Origin: an uncultured bacterium
GTDB taxonomy: Bacteria; Verrucomicrobiota; Verrucomicrobiia; CAIQCK01
Assembly: GCA_903870275.1 (NCBI GenBank)
Contig: CAIQCK010000121.1
Location: 62,001 to 126,000, forward strand
Direction: 5' to 3'
DNA length: 64,000 bases
Shown here piece after piece: positions 26,452-35,340 of the stretch; position 1 is the first letter of the stretch, and every line of letters starts with the position of its first letter. The position numbers were made by a program, and so were the translations under genes. The notes under the pieces are model-generated. The model was not told the origin of the DNA. It did no database searches and was given only the letters and a program-made list of their open reading frames with translations.

Positions 26452-29400
26452 ATGCCCATGTCGTGGAAACAACTCAGCAAGCCGCTTTTCATCGCCGCCA
26501 TCGGCGCGCTGCTCGTGCTTTACTGGTTCGGCTGGATTAAAAACGCCGGCCCGTTCGACATCGCCGTGCTCGTTGCGCTCCTTGGCGGCTACCGGATTTT
26601 TGGCGACGCCGTCTGGCGTCTGCTCCACCGCGAAATCTCCAGCGACCTCGCCATCGCCGTCGCCGCCTGCGCCGCGCTGGCCATCGGCCAGTATTTCGCC
26701 GCCGCCGAGGTCATTTTCATCATGCTCGTCGGCGGCTGGCTCGAAGAACTGGCGGTGGACCGCACGCGCGGCGCGATCGCGAAACTCATCCGGCTGGCGC
26801 CGCGCTCGGCTCGCGTCCGGCGCGGTGGCGAATGGGTGGAAACCGCTCTCGCGGACATCCGACCCGGCGACATCGTGGAGGTGCGACCCGGCGAGCGCAT
26901 CGCGGTGGACGGCGAAGTAGCCGGCGGTTCGTCGGCGGTGGACCAAAGCGCCATTACCGGCGAAAGCATCCCGGCCGGCAAAACAACCGGCGACAAGGTT
27001 TTCGCCGGCACGATCAACCAGGTCGGCTCGCTCGACGTGCGCGTGACCGCCGTCGGCGAGGACTCGACGCTCGGCCGGATCATCCATCTGGTCGAGGAAG
27101 CGGAGGAAAAGAAAGCGGTTGTCCATCAGCGCGCCGACCGGTGGGCTGTCTGGTTTGTGCCCACGGTGCTGGTGCTGGGTCTGGCGACGTTTCTTTTTTC
27201 CGGCGGCGATTTTGGCGCGCGGCTGCTTCGCGCCGTCAGCGTGCTGATCGTCGCCTGCCCGTGCGCGCTGGTGCTGGCGACGCCGACGGGCATCGCGGCG
27301 GGCATTGGCCGGCTCGCCCGCGCCGGCGTGCTGGTCAAAGGCGGCGTCTATCTCGAACAACTCGCCCGCGTCCGCGCCGTCGTCTTTGACAAGACCGGCA
27401 CGCTTACCGCCGGCAAACCGCGGGTGGTCGAGGTGGTCGCGTTCGCGCACGACGAGCGCGAACTGCTCGCGCTGGCGGCGACAGCCGAGTCGCACTCCGA
27501 GCATCCACTGGCGCAGGTCATCGTCGCCGAGGCGAAGCGGCGCGGGATTGTGCTGAAGCGAGCGGAACATTTCGAAGCCGTGCCGGGTCTTGGCATGATC
27601 GCGGAGTGCGACGGCCGGCGCGTTGCGATCGGTAATCGCCAGCTTTTCCAGCAGCGCAGCATCGCGATCCCCGCGGAGGCTGATGCTCAACTCGCGCGGC
27701 TGGAGGAAGCCGGCAACACCGTTGTGCTGGTCGCGGCCAACGGGACGGTCGCGGGCGTCATCGCGATGATGGACACGCCGCGCGACGACGCGAAGGAAAC
27801 CATCGCGCGATTGCGCGGCCTCGGCGTCGAGCACGTGCTGTTGCTGACCGGCGACAACGAGCGCGTCGGCCGCGCCGTCGGCGAGCGGCTCGGCATCGCT
27901 GACGTCGGCGCGGGATTGCTGCCCGCGGACAAGGTGGACCGCATTCGCGCGCTCCAGCAGCGCGGCCTGCCAACGCTGATGTGCGGCGACGGCATCAACG
28001 ACGCGCCGTCGCTGGCGGCGGCGGACGTGGGCGTGGCGTTGCGCGGGCTGGGCGCCGACATCACGCTCGAGGCCGCCGATGTCGTGCTGATGAGCGACAG
28101 CCTGAAACAAATCCCGTTCGCCATTGAGTTCAGCCGGCGCGTCGTTGCGACCGTTCATCGCAACATCTGGTGGTTCGCCATCGGCTTCAACGGCACGGCG
28201 GTCTTCGCGGCGTCGCAAGGCTGGATCGGCCCGATTGGCGCGGCCATCACGCATCAAATCGCGTCGCTGCTCGTCGTCTGCAACTCGTTGCGACTGCTCG
28301 GGAGCGGCGACTGGACCGTGAAACTTGCGGCGGCGTGGAAACGGGAAGCGGCAGAACTGAGGCAACTCGCGGATGCCATCGTGGCGTTTGGCCGCAACCA
28401 CACGAGCGGCGTGCGCGGCGCGGCGGCGGCGTTGCTGGCGGCCGGCTGGCTCGCGACGGGGTTGACGGTGATTCAACCGGACGAAGTCGGCGTCTGGCTG
28501 CATTTCGGAAAGAAGCAGGCGGTGCTGGAGCCGGGATTGCATTACGTCTGGCCGTGGCCGTGCGACGAAGTGCCGCGCGTGTTGCCGGGCCGCGTGCAGC
28601 GCGTGCAAATCGGTTTGCGCACCGTCGAGCCGGCGGCGGTCGCGCGGCCGTGGTGGCAACTCTGGCCGGTGGCGCAGGCGGGAGCGGCCGCGTTGCTGAC
28701 GGAGCCGACGGCTTACGAGTGGAACTACGAACATAAGGGCGGCTTCCAGTTCGTGCCGGAGGAAGCGACCACGGTCGTCGGCGACGAAAATTTCGTGGCG
28801 GTGACAATGGTCATTCATTTCGTGGACAAGGACCCGGTGGCGTATTTGTTCGCGACGACGGATCCGCCGGCGCTGGTGAAGGCGCTCGCGGAGGCGGCGC
28901 TACGCAACGCCGCGGGCCGCGCGACGGCGGAGGAGATGTTGACGACCGGCCGCGCGGCGACCGAGCGGAGCGTGCGCGAGTATTTGCAGCGACGGCTCGA
29001 CGCGTGCGGCGCGGGCATCGAGGTGCAAGGCGTGCGGTTGCAGGACGTGCATCCGCCGATCAAACTGGTGGACGCCTACCGCGACGTGGCGAGCGCGATC
29101 GAGGAAAGGAGCCGCGTCATCAATGAAGCGGAGGCTTATCGCAACGAACAATTGCCGCTGGCGCGCGGCGCGGCAACGAACACCGTGACGGCCGCCACCG
29201 CGGCGCGCGACGCGAAAATCGCCGACAGCAGCGGCAAATCGGAGCGGTTCGCGGCGACGGTGAAGCCGCTCGGCGACCAGCGCGCGGCACACGCGGAACG
29301 GCTCTATCTGGAGTTGATGGAGGAGATTCTGCCGAGCCAGCAGCTTTACGTCGTGGACCGCCGCAGCAAGGGCCAGATCTATCTGTTGAACGAACGGCTC

Positions 29401-29469
29401 AAGGCGCTGTTGGGTCCGGCCGCGCAGCCCGCGACCGCGCCGGCCCGGCCGGCAATGCCCGAGGAGTGA
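26452..29469 (+). CDS. P1B-type metal ATPase fused to HflK-like SPFH domain
   Basis: 1005 aa in one uninterrupted frame. Residues 1-about 620 are a complete P1B ATPase: eight predicted spans, TGES (169-172), the metal-site CPC (269-271) in the sixth span, the phosphorylation site DKTGTLT (313-319), the HP motif (351-352) and GDGINDAP (512-519). There is no N-terminal CxxC heavy-metal domain. After a linker, a further span (about 656-676) starts an SPFH/Band 7 domain with the HflK pattern QPDEVGVWLHFGKK, HYVWPWPCDEV, TVVGDENFVAVTMVIHF, GRATAEEMLTTGRA, IEVQGVRLQDVHPP, then a helical tail. Followed 1 bp later by an HflC-like gene. Inference: a metal pump physically tied to a membrane-protease-modulating SPFH complex. 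Confidence 0.9.
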   Translation: MPMSWKQLSKPLFIAAIGALLVLYWFGWIKNAGPFDIAVLVALLGGYRIFGDAVWRLLHREISSDLAIAVAACAALAIGQYFAAAEVIFIMLVGGWLEELAVDRTRGAIAKLIRLAPRSARVRRGGEWVETALADIRPGDIVEVRPGERIAVDGEVAGGSSAVDQSAITGESIPAGKTTGDKVFAGTINQVGSLDVRVTAVGEDSTLGRIIHLVEEAEEKKAVVHQRADRWAVWFVPTVLVLGLATFLFSGGDFGARLLRAVSVLIVACPCALVLATPTGIAAGIGRLARAGVLVKGGVYLEQLARVRAVVFDKTGTLTAGKPRVVEVVAFAHDERELLALAATAESHSEHPLAQVIVAEAKRRGIVLKRAEHFEAVPGLGMIAECDGRRVAIGNRQLFQQRSIAIPAEADAQLARLEEAGNTVVLVAANGTVAGVIAMMDTPRDDAKETIARLRGLGVEHVLLLTGDNERVGRAVGERLGIADVGAGLLPADKVDRIRALQQRGLPTLMCGDGINDAPSLAAADVGVALRGLGADITLEAADVVLMSDSLKQIPFAIEFSRRVVATVHRNIWWFAIGFNGTAVFAASQGWIGPIGAAITHQIASLLVVCNSLRLLGSGDWTVKLAAAWKREAAELRQLADAIVAFGRNHTSGVRGAAAALLAAGWLATGLTVIQPDEVGVWLHFGKKQAVLEPGLHYVWPWPCDEVPRVLPGRVQRVQIGLRTVEPAAVARPWWQLWPVAQAGAAALLTEPTAYEWNYEHKGGFQFVPEEATTVVGDENFVAVTMVIHFVDKDPVAYLFATTDPPALVKALAEAALRNAAGRATAEEMLTTGRAATERSVREYLQRRLDACGAGIEVQGVRLQDVHPPIKLVDAYRDVASAIEERSRVINEAEAYRNEQLPLARGAATNTVTAATAARDAKIADSSGKSERFAATVKPLGDQRAAHAERLYLELMEEILPSQQLYVVDRRSKGQIYLLNERLKALLGPAAQPATAPARPAMPEE

Positions 29470-29470
29470 C

Positions 29471-30400
29471 ATGAAACGCAAACTGACATTTTTCTGCTGG
29501 CTGAAAATCGCCGCGGTTGTCGTCGTGGCGATCTGGACCTGTTTCTTCACCGTGCGCGAGAGCGAGAGCGTCATCGTCACGCTGTTCGGCAAACCGGTGC
29601 GCACCCTCGACGCCGCCGGCCTCGGATTGAAGTGGCCGTGGGAGGGCATCCTGCGGTTCGACAAACGCGTGCGGCTTTACGACGCGACACCGTCGGAATT
29701 TCTGACACAGGACAAGAAAAACATCGTCGTGCAGAGTTTCGTGGCATGGAAAATCGCCCAGCCGCAAAAATTTCTTCTGGCCGTGCGCGACGCGCTCGGC
29801 GCGGAGATGCGGTTGCGCGACGTGCTCTGGAGCGAACTGAGTTCGAAACTCGGCGTGACGCCGCTGGCGGCGCTGCTTTCGACGAAGCCGGAGGAAATGA
29901 AGCTGGACGAGCTTTCGAGCGGCCTTCGCGCCAAGTGCGGCGAGACGGCGATGGAGCGTTACGGCATCGAGGTGGTGGACGTGCGGATCAAGCGGCTCGG
30001 TTTCCCGGCGCAGAATCGCGACGCGGTGTTCGAGCGGATGCGCGCGGAGCGGCAGCGCGAGGCGAAACAATTCCGCGCCGAGGGCCAGGAGGAGGCGATG
30101 AAGATTCGCGCCGAGGCCGACAAACAAAAGACAACCATTCTCGCCGAAGCGAACCGCAAAGCCGAGACGCTCAAAGGCGAAGGCGACGCGAAGGCGATTG
30201 AAATTTACAACTCGGCCATCGCCCTCGACCCGGAGTTCTACCGTTTTTTGCGAACGCTCGACGCGTATCGCAACACGTTGAAGGAAAACACGACGCTGGT
30301 GCTGGGCAGCGAAAGCGATTTTCTCAAGCTGCTGACGGAAGGCTCGCAGGCGCTCGGCAACCGCCCGGCCGCGCTCGCAGCGCCAAAGGACACGAAGTGA
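29471..30400 (+). CDS. SPFH/Band 7 protein, HflC-like
   Basis: 309 aa. One N-terminal span (LKIAAVVVVAIWTCFFTV), then the SPFH domain starting VRESESVIVTLFGKPVRT, and the HflC-type helical segment RMRAERQREAKQFRAEGQEEAMKIRAEADKQ. HflC with HflK forms large cages around FtsH protease in the inner membrane (family knowledge). The ATG at 29471 is 1 bp after the fusion gene stop, with GAGGAG inside the preceding codons as SD. The gene overlaps the next SPFH gene by 4 bp (GTGA), so all three are translated together. No ftsH is nearby. Confidence 0.88.
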   Translation: MKRKLTFFCWLKIAAVVVVAIWTCFFTVRESESVIVTLFGKPVRTLDAAGLGLKWPWEGILRFDKRVRLYDATPSEFLTQDKKNIVVQSFVAWKIAQPQKFLLAVRDALGAEMRLRDVLWSELSSKLGVTPLAALLSTKPEEMKLDELSSGLRAKCGETAMERYGIEVVDVRIKRLGFPAQNRDAVFERMRAERQREAKQFRAEGQEEAMKIRAEADKQKTTILAEANRKAETLKGEGDAKAIEIYNSAIALDPEFYRFLRTLDAYRNTLKENTTLVLGSESDFLKLLTEGSQALGNRPAALAAPKDTK

Positions 30401-31302
30401 AACCGCTCCGCTGGATATTCACGCTGGCGGTCGTCGGCTGGCTGGCGACATCGGTCTTCATGATCACGACCGACGAAGAGGGCGTGCTGGTGCGGTTCGG
30501 ACGCGTCGTGGACGACCGCGTGCCGCCGGGCATCCACGTCAAGCTGCCGTGGCCGTGCGAGTCGGTGACGCGGCTGAAGGCGCGCGAAACGAAACGGCTC
30601 GGCCTCGGCGTCGCCCTGGCGGGACAGGTGACCGGCTGGACGCCGGCGCCGGCGGAGGTCGAGTTGCTCAGCGGCGACCAGAACATCGTCAACGTCGAAT
30701 TGGTGGTGCAATACAACATCGCCGAGCCGCGCGATTATCTTTTCGGCAGCGTGGCGCCGGAGGATTTGTTGAAAGCGGCGGCGAAGAACGCGCTCCTCGA
30801 AGTCGTCGGCCGGATGCCGGTCGAGGAAGTGCTTTACGAAAAGCGCGTCGAGATCCAGCAACGCGTGCAGGAACGGCTGGCGAAACTGGCAGCCGGTTAT
30901 CGCGCCGGCGTCAGCATCAACTCGGTGAACATCCAGCGCGTCTATCCGCCGCCGGAGGTGGCCGCGGCGTTCAACGACGTGGTCAGCGCCAAGGCCGACC
31001 GGTTCCGGCTGTTGGAAGAGGCGCACGGCTACGCCAACGACCTCATCCCGAAAGCGGAAGGCGAAGCGTATCGCGTCGAGCGGCTCGCCGAAGCCTATCG
31101 GCAGGAGAAAACCGAAACCGCCAACGGCGCCGCGCAACGGGTGCGGGACGTTTTTGCGAAATACCAGACCGCGCCCGCCGACACGCGCCACCGTCTGTAC
31201 CTGGAAACGCTGGAGCAATGCCTGGCGAAGGCGCGAAAGGTCATCGTGGACACCAGCGGCGGCCAGGCGCCTGCCGGCGTGAGTTTGTTCGGACCGCCGT
31301 AA
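30397..31302 (+). CDS. SPFH/Band 7 protein, HflK-like
   Basis: 301 aa, GTG start overlapping the previous stop. One N-terminal span (WIFTLAVVGWLATSVFMI) followed by TTDEEGVLVRFGRVVDDRVPPGIHVKLPWPCESV, GDQNIVNVELVVQYNI, GRMPVEEVLYEKRVEI and SVNIQRVYPPPEVAAAFNDV, the HflK pattern, without the Gly-rich N-terminal region of classical HflK. Its SPFH region is similar in pattern to the C-terminal half of the ATPase fusion two genes upstream, so the operon encodes two HflK-type and one HflC-type domains. Function in a membrane quality-control complex is inferred. Confidence 0.87.
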   Translation: MKPLRWIFTLAVVGWLATSVFMITTDEEGVLVRFGRVVDDRVPPGIHVKLPWPCESVTRLKARETKRLGLGVALAGQVTGWTPAPAEVELLSGDQNIVNVELVVQYNIAEPRDYLFGSVAPEDLLKAAAKNALLEVVGRMPVEEVLYEKRVEIQQRVQERLAKLAAGYRAGVSINSVNIQRVYPPPEVAAAFNDVVSAKADRFRLLEEAHGYANDLIPKAEGEAYRVERLAEAYRQEKTETANGAAQRVRDVFAKYQTAPADTRHRLYLETLEQCLAKARKVIVDTSGGQAPAGVSLFGPP

Positions 31303-31531
31303 CGGCCGTGGCGCAAGGCCAGATTCGTTCTGTTGGAGGCGCACAAGGATTGCGTTCGCGCGACGCAACCAAAATCCACCCGCGGTGTTTAAGTCTCACA
31401 GTCAATGGAGGAGGATGAGATTGGTAGCATCCTCGCGTCCAAAACCTTCCGAAGAAAAATTTCGGTGGGCAGATGGCGATTTCCGGTGTAGAGTAGTAAA
31501 GTATAGTGAAAGCTGGCGAGTGGAGCGCTGC

Positions 31532-32704
31532 ATGAGATACGAGTTAACACTTCCAGAAGGAGTTCCAACGGGCGAGCGGGTGATCATCGGCCGGTGGCAC
31601 AAAGAAATCGGGGACTACATCCAGAAGACGGAGGTCGTCCTGGAGATTGAAACGCCGACGTCGATCCTCGAAATCGAGAGCCAGGTCGAGGGAATGTTGG
31701 GCGAGATTCTCTGTGATACCGGCACCGAGGTCGCGGTGTCCGATGTTCTCGGCATCATCGAAGACGACCAACCCGAGCCCGAGGCGGAGGAAGCCGCCGA
31801 AGAACAACCCGATGAGGCCGCCGAGGAAGAAGCCGCGGCGGCTGAGGAAACTCTGGCGGGACCCGCGCCGTCCAAGCGCATCCCCATCACCGACCGCGCG
31901 CGATGGCTCGCCATGGCCAGTGGCGTGCAGGTTGAAGGATTATCCGGCACCGGTCCCGGCGGCCGAATCATTGTGCGGGATGTTGAGGACGCGATTGCGC
32001 ATCTGAAGACCGGCCCTGCGGAGCCGCCCGCGGAAGCCGCCGGGACGGCGACCAAACAGATTCCCCTCAGTCCCGCCGAGCAAGTGCTGGCGCAGCGCAT
32101 GTCGCAGGCGCACCGGGACATTCCGCAATACAACATCACCGTGGTCGCCGACGCGACGCATCTGATCGCCTGGCGCAAGGCTCGCAAAGATGCGCCGCGC
32201 ATCACGGCCATCATGATCAAACTCAGCGCCGAGGCGCTGGTGGACCATCCGCGAGTCAACGCGACCTTCCTGGGCCGGAGTTGGCGGCCCAACACATCCG
32301 CGAACATTGCCGTGGCCGTGGACACCCCGCACGGCATGGCGTGGCCCGTGCTGCACAACTGCCAAAGCAAAACGCTGAAACAGATTGCGGACGAACTGAC
32401 CGACCTCGCCGCCAAGGCGCGCGAAGGCAAACTCAATGCGCACGACGCCATTGACGCCAACTTCACGATCACCAACCTCGGCATGTTCGACGTGGAAGTT
32501 TTCAATGCCGTCATCTGGCCCGGCCAGACGGCCGTGCTTGCCATCGGCGCCATCCGCCAGGAACCGGTCGTCGTGTCGGGCGCGATTCTGCCGCGCCACA
32601 TCGTGCGGCTCTCGCTCGGCTGCGACCGCCGCGTCGTCGAGGGCGCGTTCGGCGCGCGATACCTGACCCGGCTCAAACAACTGGTCGAAGCGGCGAAACT
32701 GTAG
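31532..32704 (+). CDS. Degenerate 2-oxo acid dehydrogenase E2-like protein
   Basis: 390 aa from ATG at 31532. Domain order is that of E2 acyltransferases: lipoyl-like domain (1-78), acidic/Ala linker, peripheral subunit-binding domain (about 117-152, ITDRARWLAMASGVQVEGLSGTGPGGRI) and acyltransferase domain (about 175-390). Yet both key sites are altered: at the lipoyl-lysine position ETDK reads ETPT (Thr43), and the catalytic HxxxDG reads RRVVEG (Arg366, Glu370). So it should be neither lipoylated nor a normal acetyltransferase. E1 and E3 genes are absent. It could be a structural subunit, a binding protein or a decaying paralog; the intact frame and conserved fold argue for function. Confidence 0.85.
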   Translation: MRYELTLPEGVPTGERVIIGRWHKEIGDYIQKTEVVLEIETPTSILEIESQVEGMLGEILCDTGTEVAVSDVLGIIEDDQPEPEAEEAAEEQPDEAAEEEAAAAEETLAGPAPSKRIPITDRARWLAMASGVQVEGLSGTGPGGRIIVRDVEDAIAHLKTGPAEPPAEAAGTATKQIPLSPAEQVLAQRMSQAHRDIPQYNITVVADATHLIAWRKARKDAPRITAIMIKLSAEALVDHPRVNATFLGRSWRPNTSANIAVAVDTPHGMAWPVLHNCQSKTLKQIADELTDLAAKAREGKLNAHDAIDANFTITNLGMFDVEVFNAVIWPGQTAVLAIGAIRQEPVVVSGAILPRHIVRLSLGCDRRVVEGAFGARYLTRLKQLVEAAKL

Positions 32705-32810
32705 CGTTCGTCGCGGCCGCGGCGCGCCATTTCTGCTCCCGCCCACCGGAGCGAGCCGGAATTTCCGCTGGCCTGCTTCAGCCGAATCCATCTACAGTCA
32801 CGCCTCGAAC

Positions 32811-33710
32811 ATGAATCGCGACCACTTGAGCGGTGTGCTCTGGACCATCGCCTCGACGGTGATGTTCAGCTTGATGGCGCTTTTCGCGCGGCTGGCGCAC
32901 GACGTGGCCGGGTTGGACGCGTGGAAGACGTCTGAAATCCGCTTCCTCTTCAGCATGGCGGCGGTGGTGGTGCTGAGCGTGGTGACGGGCCGGCCGCTGC
33001 GGTTCGTGAACCGTTCCTGGCTCGTGTCGCGCGGCATCTTCGGCGCGCTGGCGGTGGTGCTTTTCTTTTTTGCCATCAACATCATCGGCGTGGCCAAGGC
33101 GACGATCCTCGTTTACACCTGTCCGATGTGGGCCGGTCTGCTTTCGCCGATGCTGCTTGGCGACCGCATCGGCAAGGAATTGTGGGCGACCGTCCTCGTG
33201 GTGTTCGCCGGCCTCTACCTCATCATTGTGCCGCCGGGCCATTTCACCGGCGTGAGTTGGTTCGACCTGCTGGCACTCAGCGGCGGGCTGCTGTCCGGCA
33301 TCGCCGTCCTGTCGGTGAAAAAACTGCGCGAAACCGACTCGACGGTGGCAATCCTGTTTTCGCAGGCGTTCTTCGGCTGGCTCATTGTGAGCGTGCCGGC
33401 GGCGCGCGAAGGCTACGCCATCTCACCAACGGGCTGGGCGCTGCTGATCGCGCTGAGCGTGTTCGCCGTGGCGGGCCAGATGCAGATGACCTATGCCTAC
33501 AAGCACGTCGGCGGCACCGAAGGCGCGTTGCTCGGCACGCTGACGCCGGTGTTCAACGTCTTTGTCGGTTTGTTCATGTTTCACGAAAAAGTCGGCGTGC
33601 GCGGGCTGGTCGGCTGCGTGATCGTGCTCGCGGGCTGCATTTACGCCGCGTTGCCGCCGCGTGTGCCCGCCGCGCTGGCCGAAGCGGAGGCAAGCGACCG
33701 CTTGACGTAG
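32811..33710 (+). CDS. EamA/DMT family transporter
   Basis: 299 aa with about ten membrane spans in two EamA repeats (residues about 8-140 and 150-285). Typical features are the first-repeat start GVLWTIASTVMFSLMALFARL and the end of the second repeat EGALLGTLTPVFNVFVGLFMFHEKVG. Drug/metabolite exporters of the inner membrane; substrate not predictable. Stands alone on the plus strand. Confidence 0.88.
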   Translation: MNRDHLSGVLWTIASTVMFSLMALFARLAHDVAGLDAWKTSEIRFLFSMAAVVVLSVVTGRPLRFVNRSWLVSRGIFGALAVVLFFFAINIIGVAKATILVYTCPMWAGLLSPMLLGDRIGKELWATVLVVFAGLYLIIVPPGHFTGVSWFDLLALSGGLLSGIAVLSVKKLRETDSTVAILFSQAFFGWLIVSVPAAREGYAISPTGWALLIALSVFAVAGQMQMTYAYKHVGGTEGALLGTLTPVFNVFVGLFMFHEKVGVRGLVGCVIVLAGCIYAALPPRVPAALAEAEASDRLT

Positions 33711-33740
33711 CAGACGTTAGCAGGCAAAACGATTGGCGAC

Positions 33741-34706
33741 GTGAAAGACAATGTAGCCAGCTTCCACCGCGCGGCGTTCTTCAGGAACATCGCTGCCGTT
33801 TTGTTCCTGGCGCTCGGGTTCGCGGCCACGCCCGGCCGCGCCATCATCTTCGACTCCACCACCAACCTGACCTACAACACCACCGCGCCGACCGGTGTGC
33901 TGGCCAACAGCGGTTGGCAATTCGAAGGCTACTGGGCCGGTTGCCTCGCCACGCCCATCGCGTCGAATTTTTTCATCACCGGGCAGCATGTCGGCGGGAG
34001 TGTCGGCGACGCGTTCTTGTTGAACGGCACCAGTTACACCACCACGGCCGTTTATGACGATCCCGGTTCCGACCTCGCCATCTGGAAAGTGAGCACGGCC
34101 TTCTCCTCTTGGGCGCCGCTCTACACCGCCGCCAACGAAGCCGGCTCGCCGCTCGTCGTGTTTGGCTCCGGCAACGGCCCCGGGGCGGCGGTCTTGGTGG
34201 ACGGCCAGTTGAAAGGCTGGCAGTGGTTCGGCTACTCGGCGGAACGCTGGGGAGAAAACGTTGTGACAGGAACAATCAACTACAACGGCTCCACGCTGCT
34301 CTACGCCAACTTCGACCACGGCGCGGGCGTTAACGAAGCCACGCTGGCGTCTGGCGACTCCGGCGGCGGCGTCTTCATCCAGCAAAACTCCGTCTGGTCG
34401 CTCGCCGGCGTCAACTTTGCTGTGGACGGCCCCTTCAACACCACCAACACCGGCGTCGGGTTCGACGCCGCCATCTTCGACCAAGGCGGTCTCTACACTC
34501 CGAACGGCACCAATTGGGACTACGTCACGCCGCAGACCACCAACATTCCCTCCAGTTTCTACGCCACCAGCATCTCCGCGCGCCAGGACTGGGTCCAGTC
34601 CATCATCGTCCCCGAACCGTCCGCCGCCGCGCTGACGGGTCTTGGCCTCGTCGTTTTCCTCGCCACCGTTCGCCGCCGCGCGCAACGCGCAACGCGCTCA
34701 TTCTGA
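33741..34706 (+). CDS. PEP-CTERM-anchored trypsin-like serine protease
   Basis: 321 aa, GTG start at 33741. Signal peptide (NIAAVLFLALGFAATPGRA), then a chymotrypsin-like domain with all three catalytic residues in canonical context: His83 (FFITGQHVGG), Asp111 (DPGSDLAIWKV) and Ser207 (LASGDSGGGVF). The C-terminus carries VPEPSAAALTGLGLVVFLATVRRR, a full exosortase sorting signal. So it is probably a surface- or EPS-tethered protease. The disulfide-poor domain is typical of bacterial members. It has no close operon partner. Confidence 0.88.
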   Translation: MKDNVASFHRAAFFRNIAAVLFLALGFAATPGRAIIFDSTTNLTYNTTAPTGVLANSGWQFEGYWAGCLATPIASNFFITGQHVGGSVGDAFLLNGTSYTTTAVYDDPGSDLAIWKVSTAFSSWAPLYTAANEAGSPLVVFGSGNGPGAAVLVDGQLKGWQWFGYSAERWGENVVTGTINYNGSTLLYANFDHGAGVNEATLASGDSGGGVFIQQNSVWSLAGVNFAVDGPFNTTNTGVGFDAAIFDQGGLYTPNGTNWDYVTPQTTNIPSSFYATSISARQDWVQSIIVPEPSAAALTGLGLVVFLATVRRRAQRATRSF

Positions 34707-34899
34707 CGAGGTGGATTGCGACCTCCGGGCGCGATTCTCCGGTTCCCACAAAAGCTTCCATCACGTCTGTCGCTGCCATCGCACCCACCGCCGCCAGTGC
34801 GAATTCTTCTCGACGCGAAAACAGACAGGGTCCAAATTACGCCGTCTCACAAGTGAAAACGGTCAATGGGAAGTCGAATGCCAGCCCAAGGGAGAAGAC

Positions 34900-35316
34900 A
34901 TGACGCAGGATGAGGAACATCTGAAGTTGCTCTCGATTTTTCACTACGTGGTGGGCGGGATGGGTGGCTTTATTGCGCTCTTCCCAATCATCCATCTTGT
35001 CGTGGGATTGTTCTTGGTCCTCGCTCCGGACAAATTCGCGGGCAAAGGAACTCCACCGCCCGCCTTCATCGGTTGGGGGTTTGTCATTATCGGCGCGTTG
35101 TTCATCACTGTCGGTTGGATCTTCGCGGCTCTCGTTCTTACGGCGGGCCGTTTTTTGGCGCGGCGGAAGCATTATTTGTTTTGCCTTGTCATGGCGGGCG
35201 TCGAGTGCATTTTAATGCCCTTCGGCACGGTGCTCGGCGTGTTCACGATCATTGTGTTGTTGCGGGAGTCGGTGAAGCAGATGTTCGCAGTCAACAATCC
35301 GGGTCATCTCACCTGA
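34900..35316 (+). CDS. Small four-span membrane protein, unknown function
   Basis: 138 aa from ATG at 34900 with GGAG 6 nt upstream. The start DEEHLKLLSIFHYVVGGMGG and the spans around LFPIIHLVVGLFLVLAP, IGWGFVIIGALFITVGWIFA and LMPFGTVLGVFTIIVLL match a frequently seen but uncharacterised family in soil bacteria (recognised from memory). No catalytic residues. It precedes the PrsW-like gene by 24 bp and may be co-transcribed with it. Confidence 0.7.
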   Translation: MTQDEEHLKLLSIFHYVVGGMGGFIALFPIIHLVVGLFLVLAPDKFAGKGTPPPAFIGWGFVIIGALFITVGWIFAALVLTAGRFLARRKHYLFCLVMAGVECILMPFGTVLGVFTIIVLLRESVKQMFAVNNPGHLT

Positions 35317-35340
35317 CAGGCATCGCGCGCGTTTTTGAAA

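Noticed and set aside
26446..28818. A 790-codon minus-strand open frame
   Set aside because: Antisense shadow of the P-type ATPase fusion; no recognisable domain.
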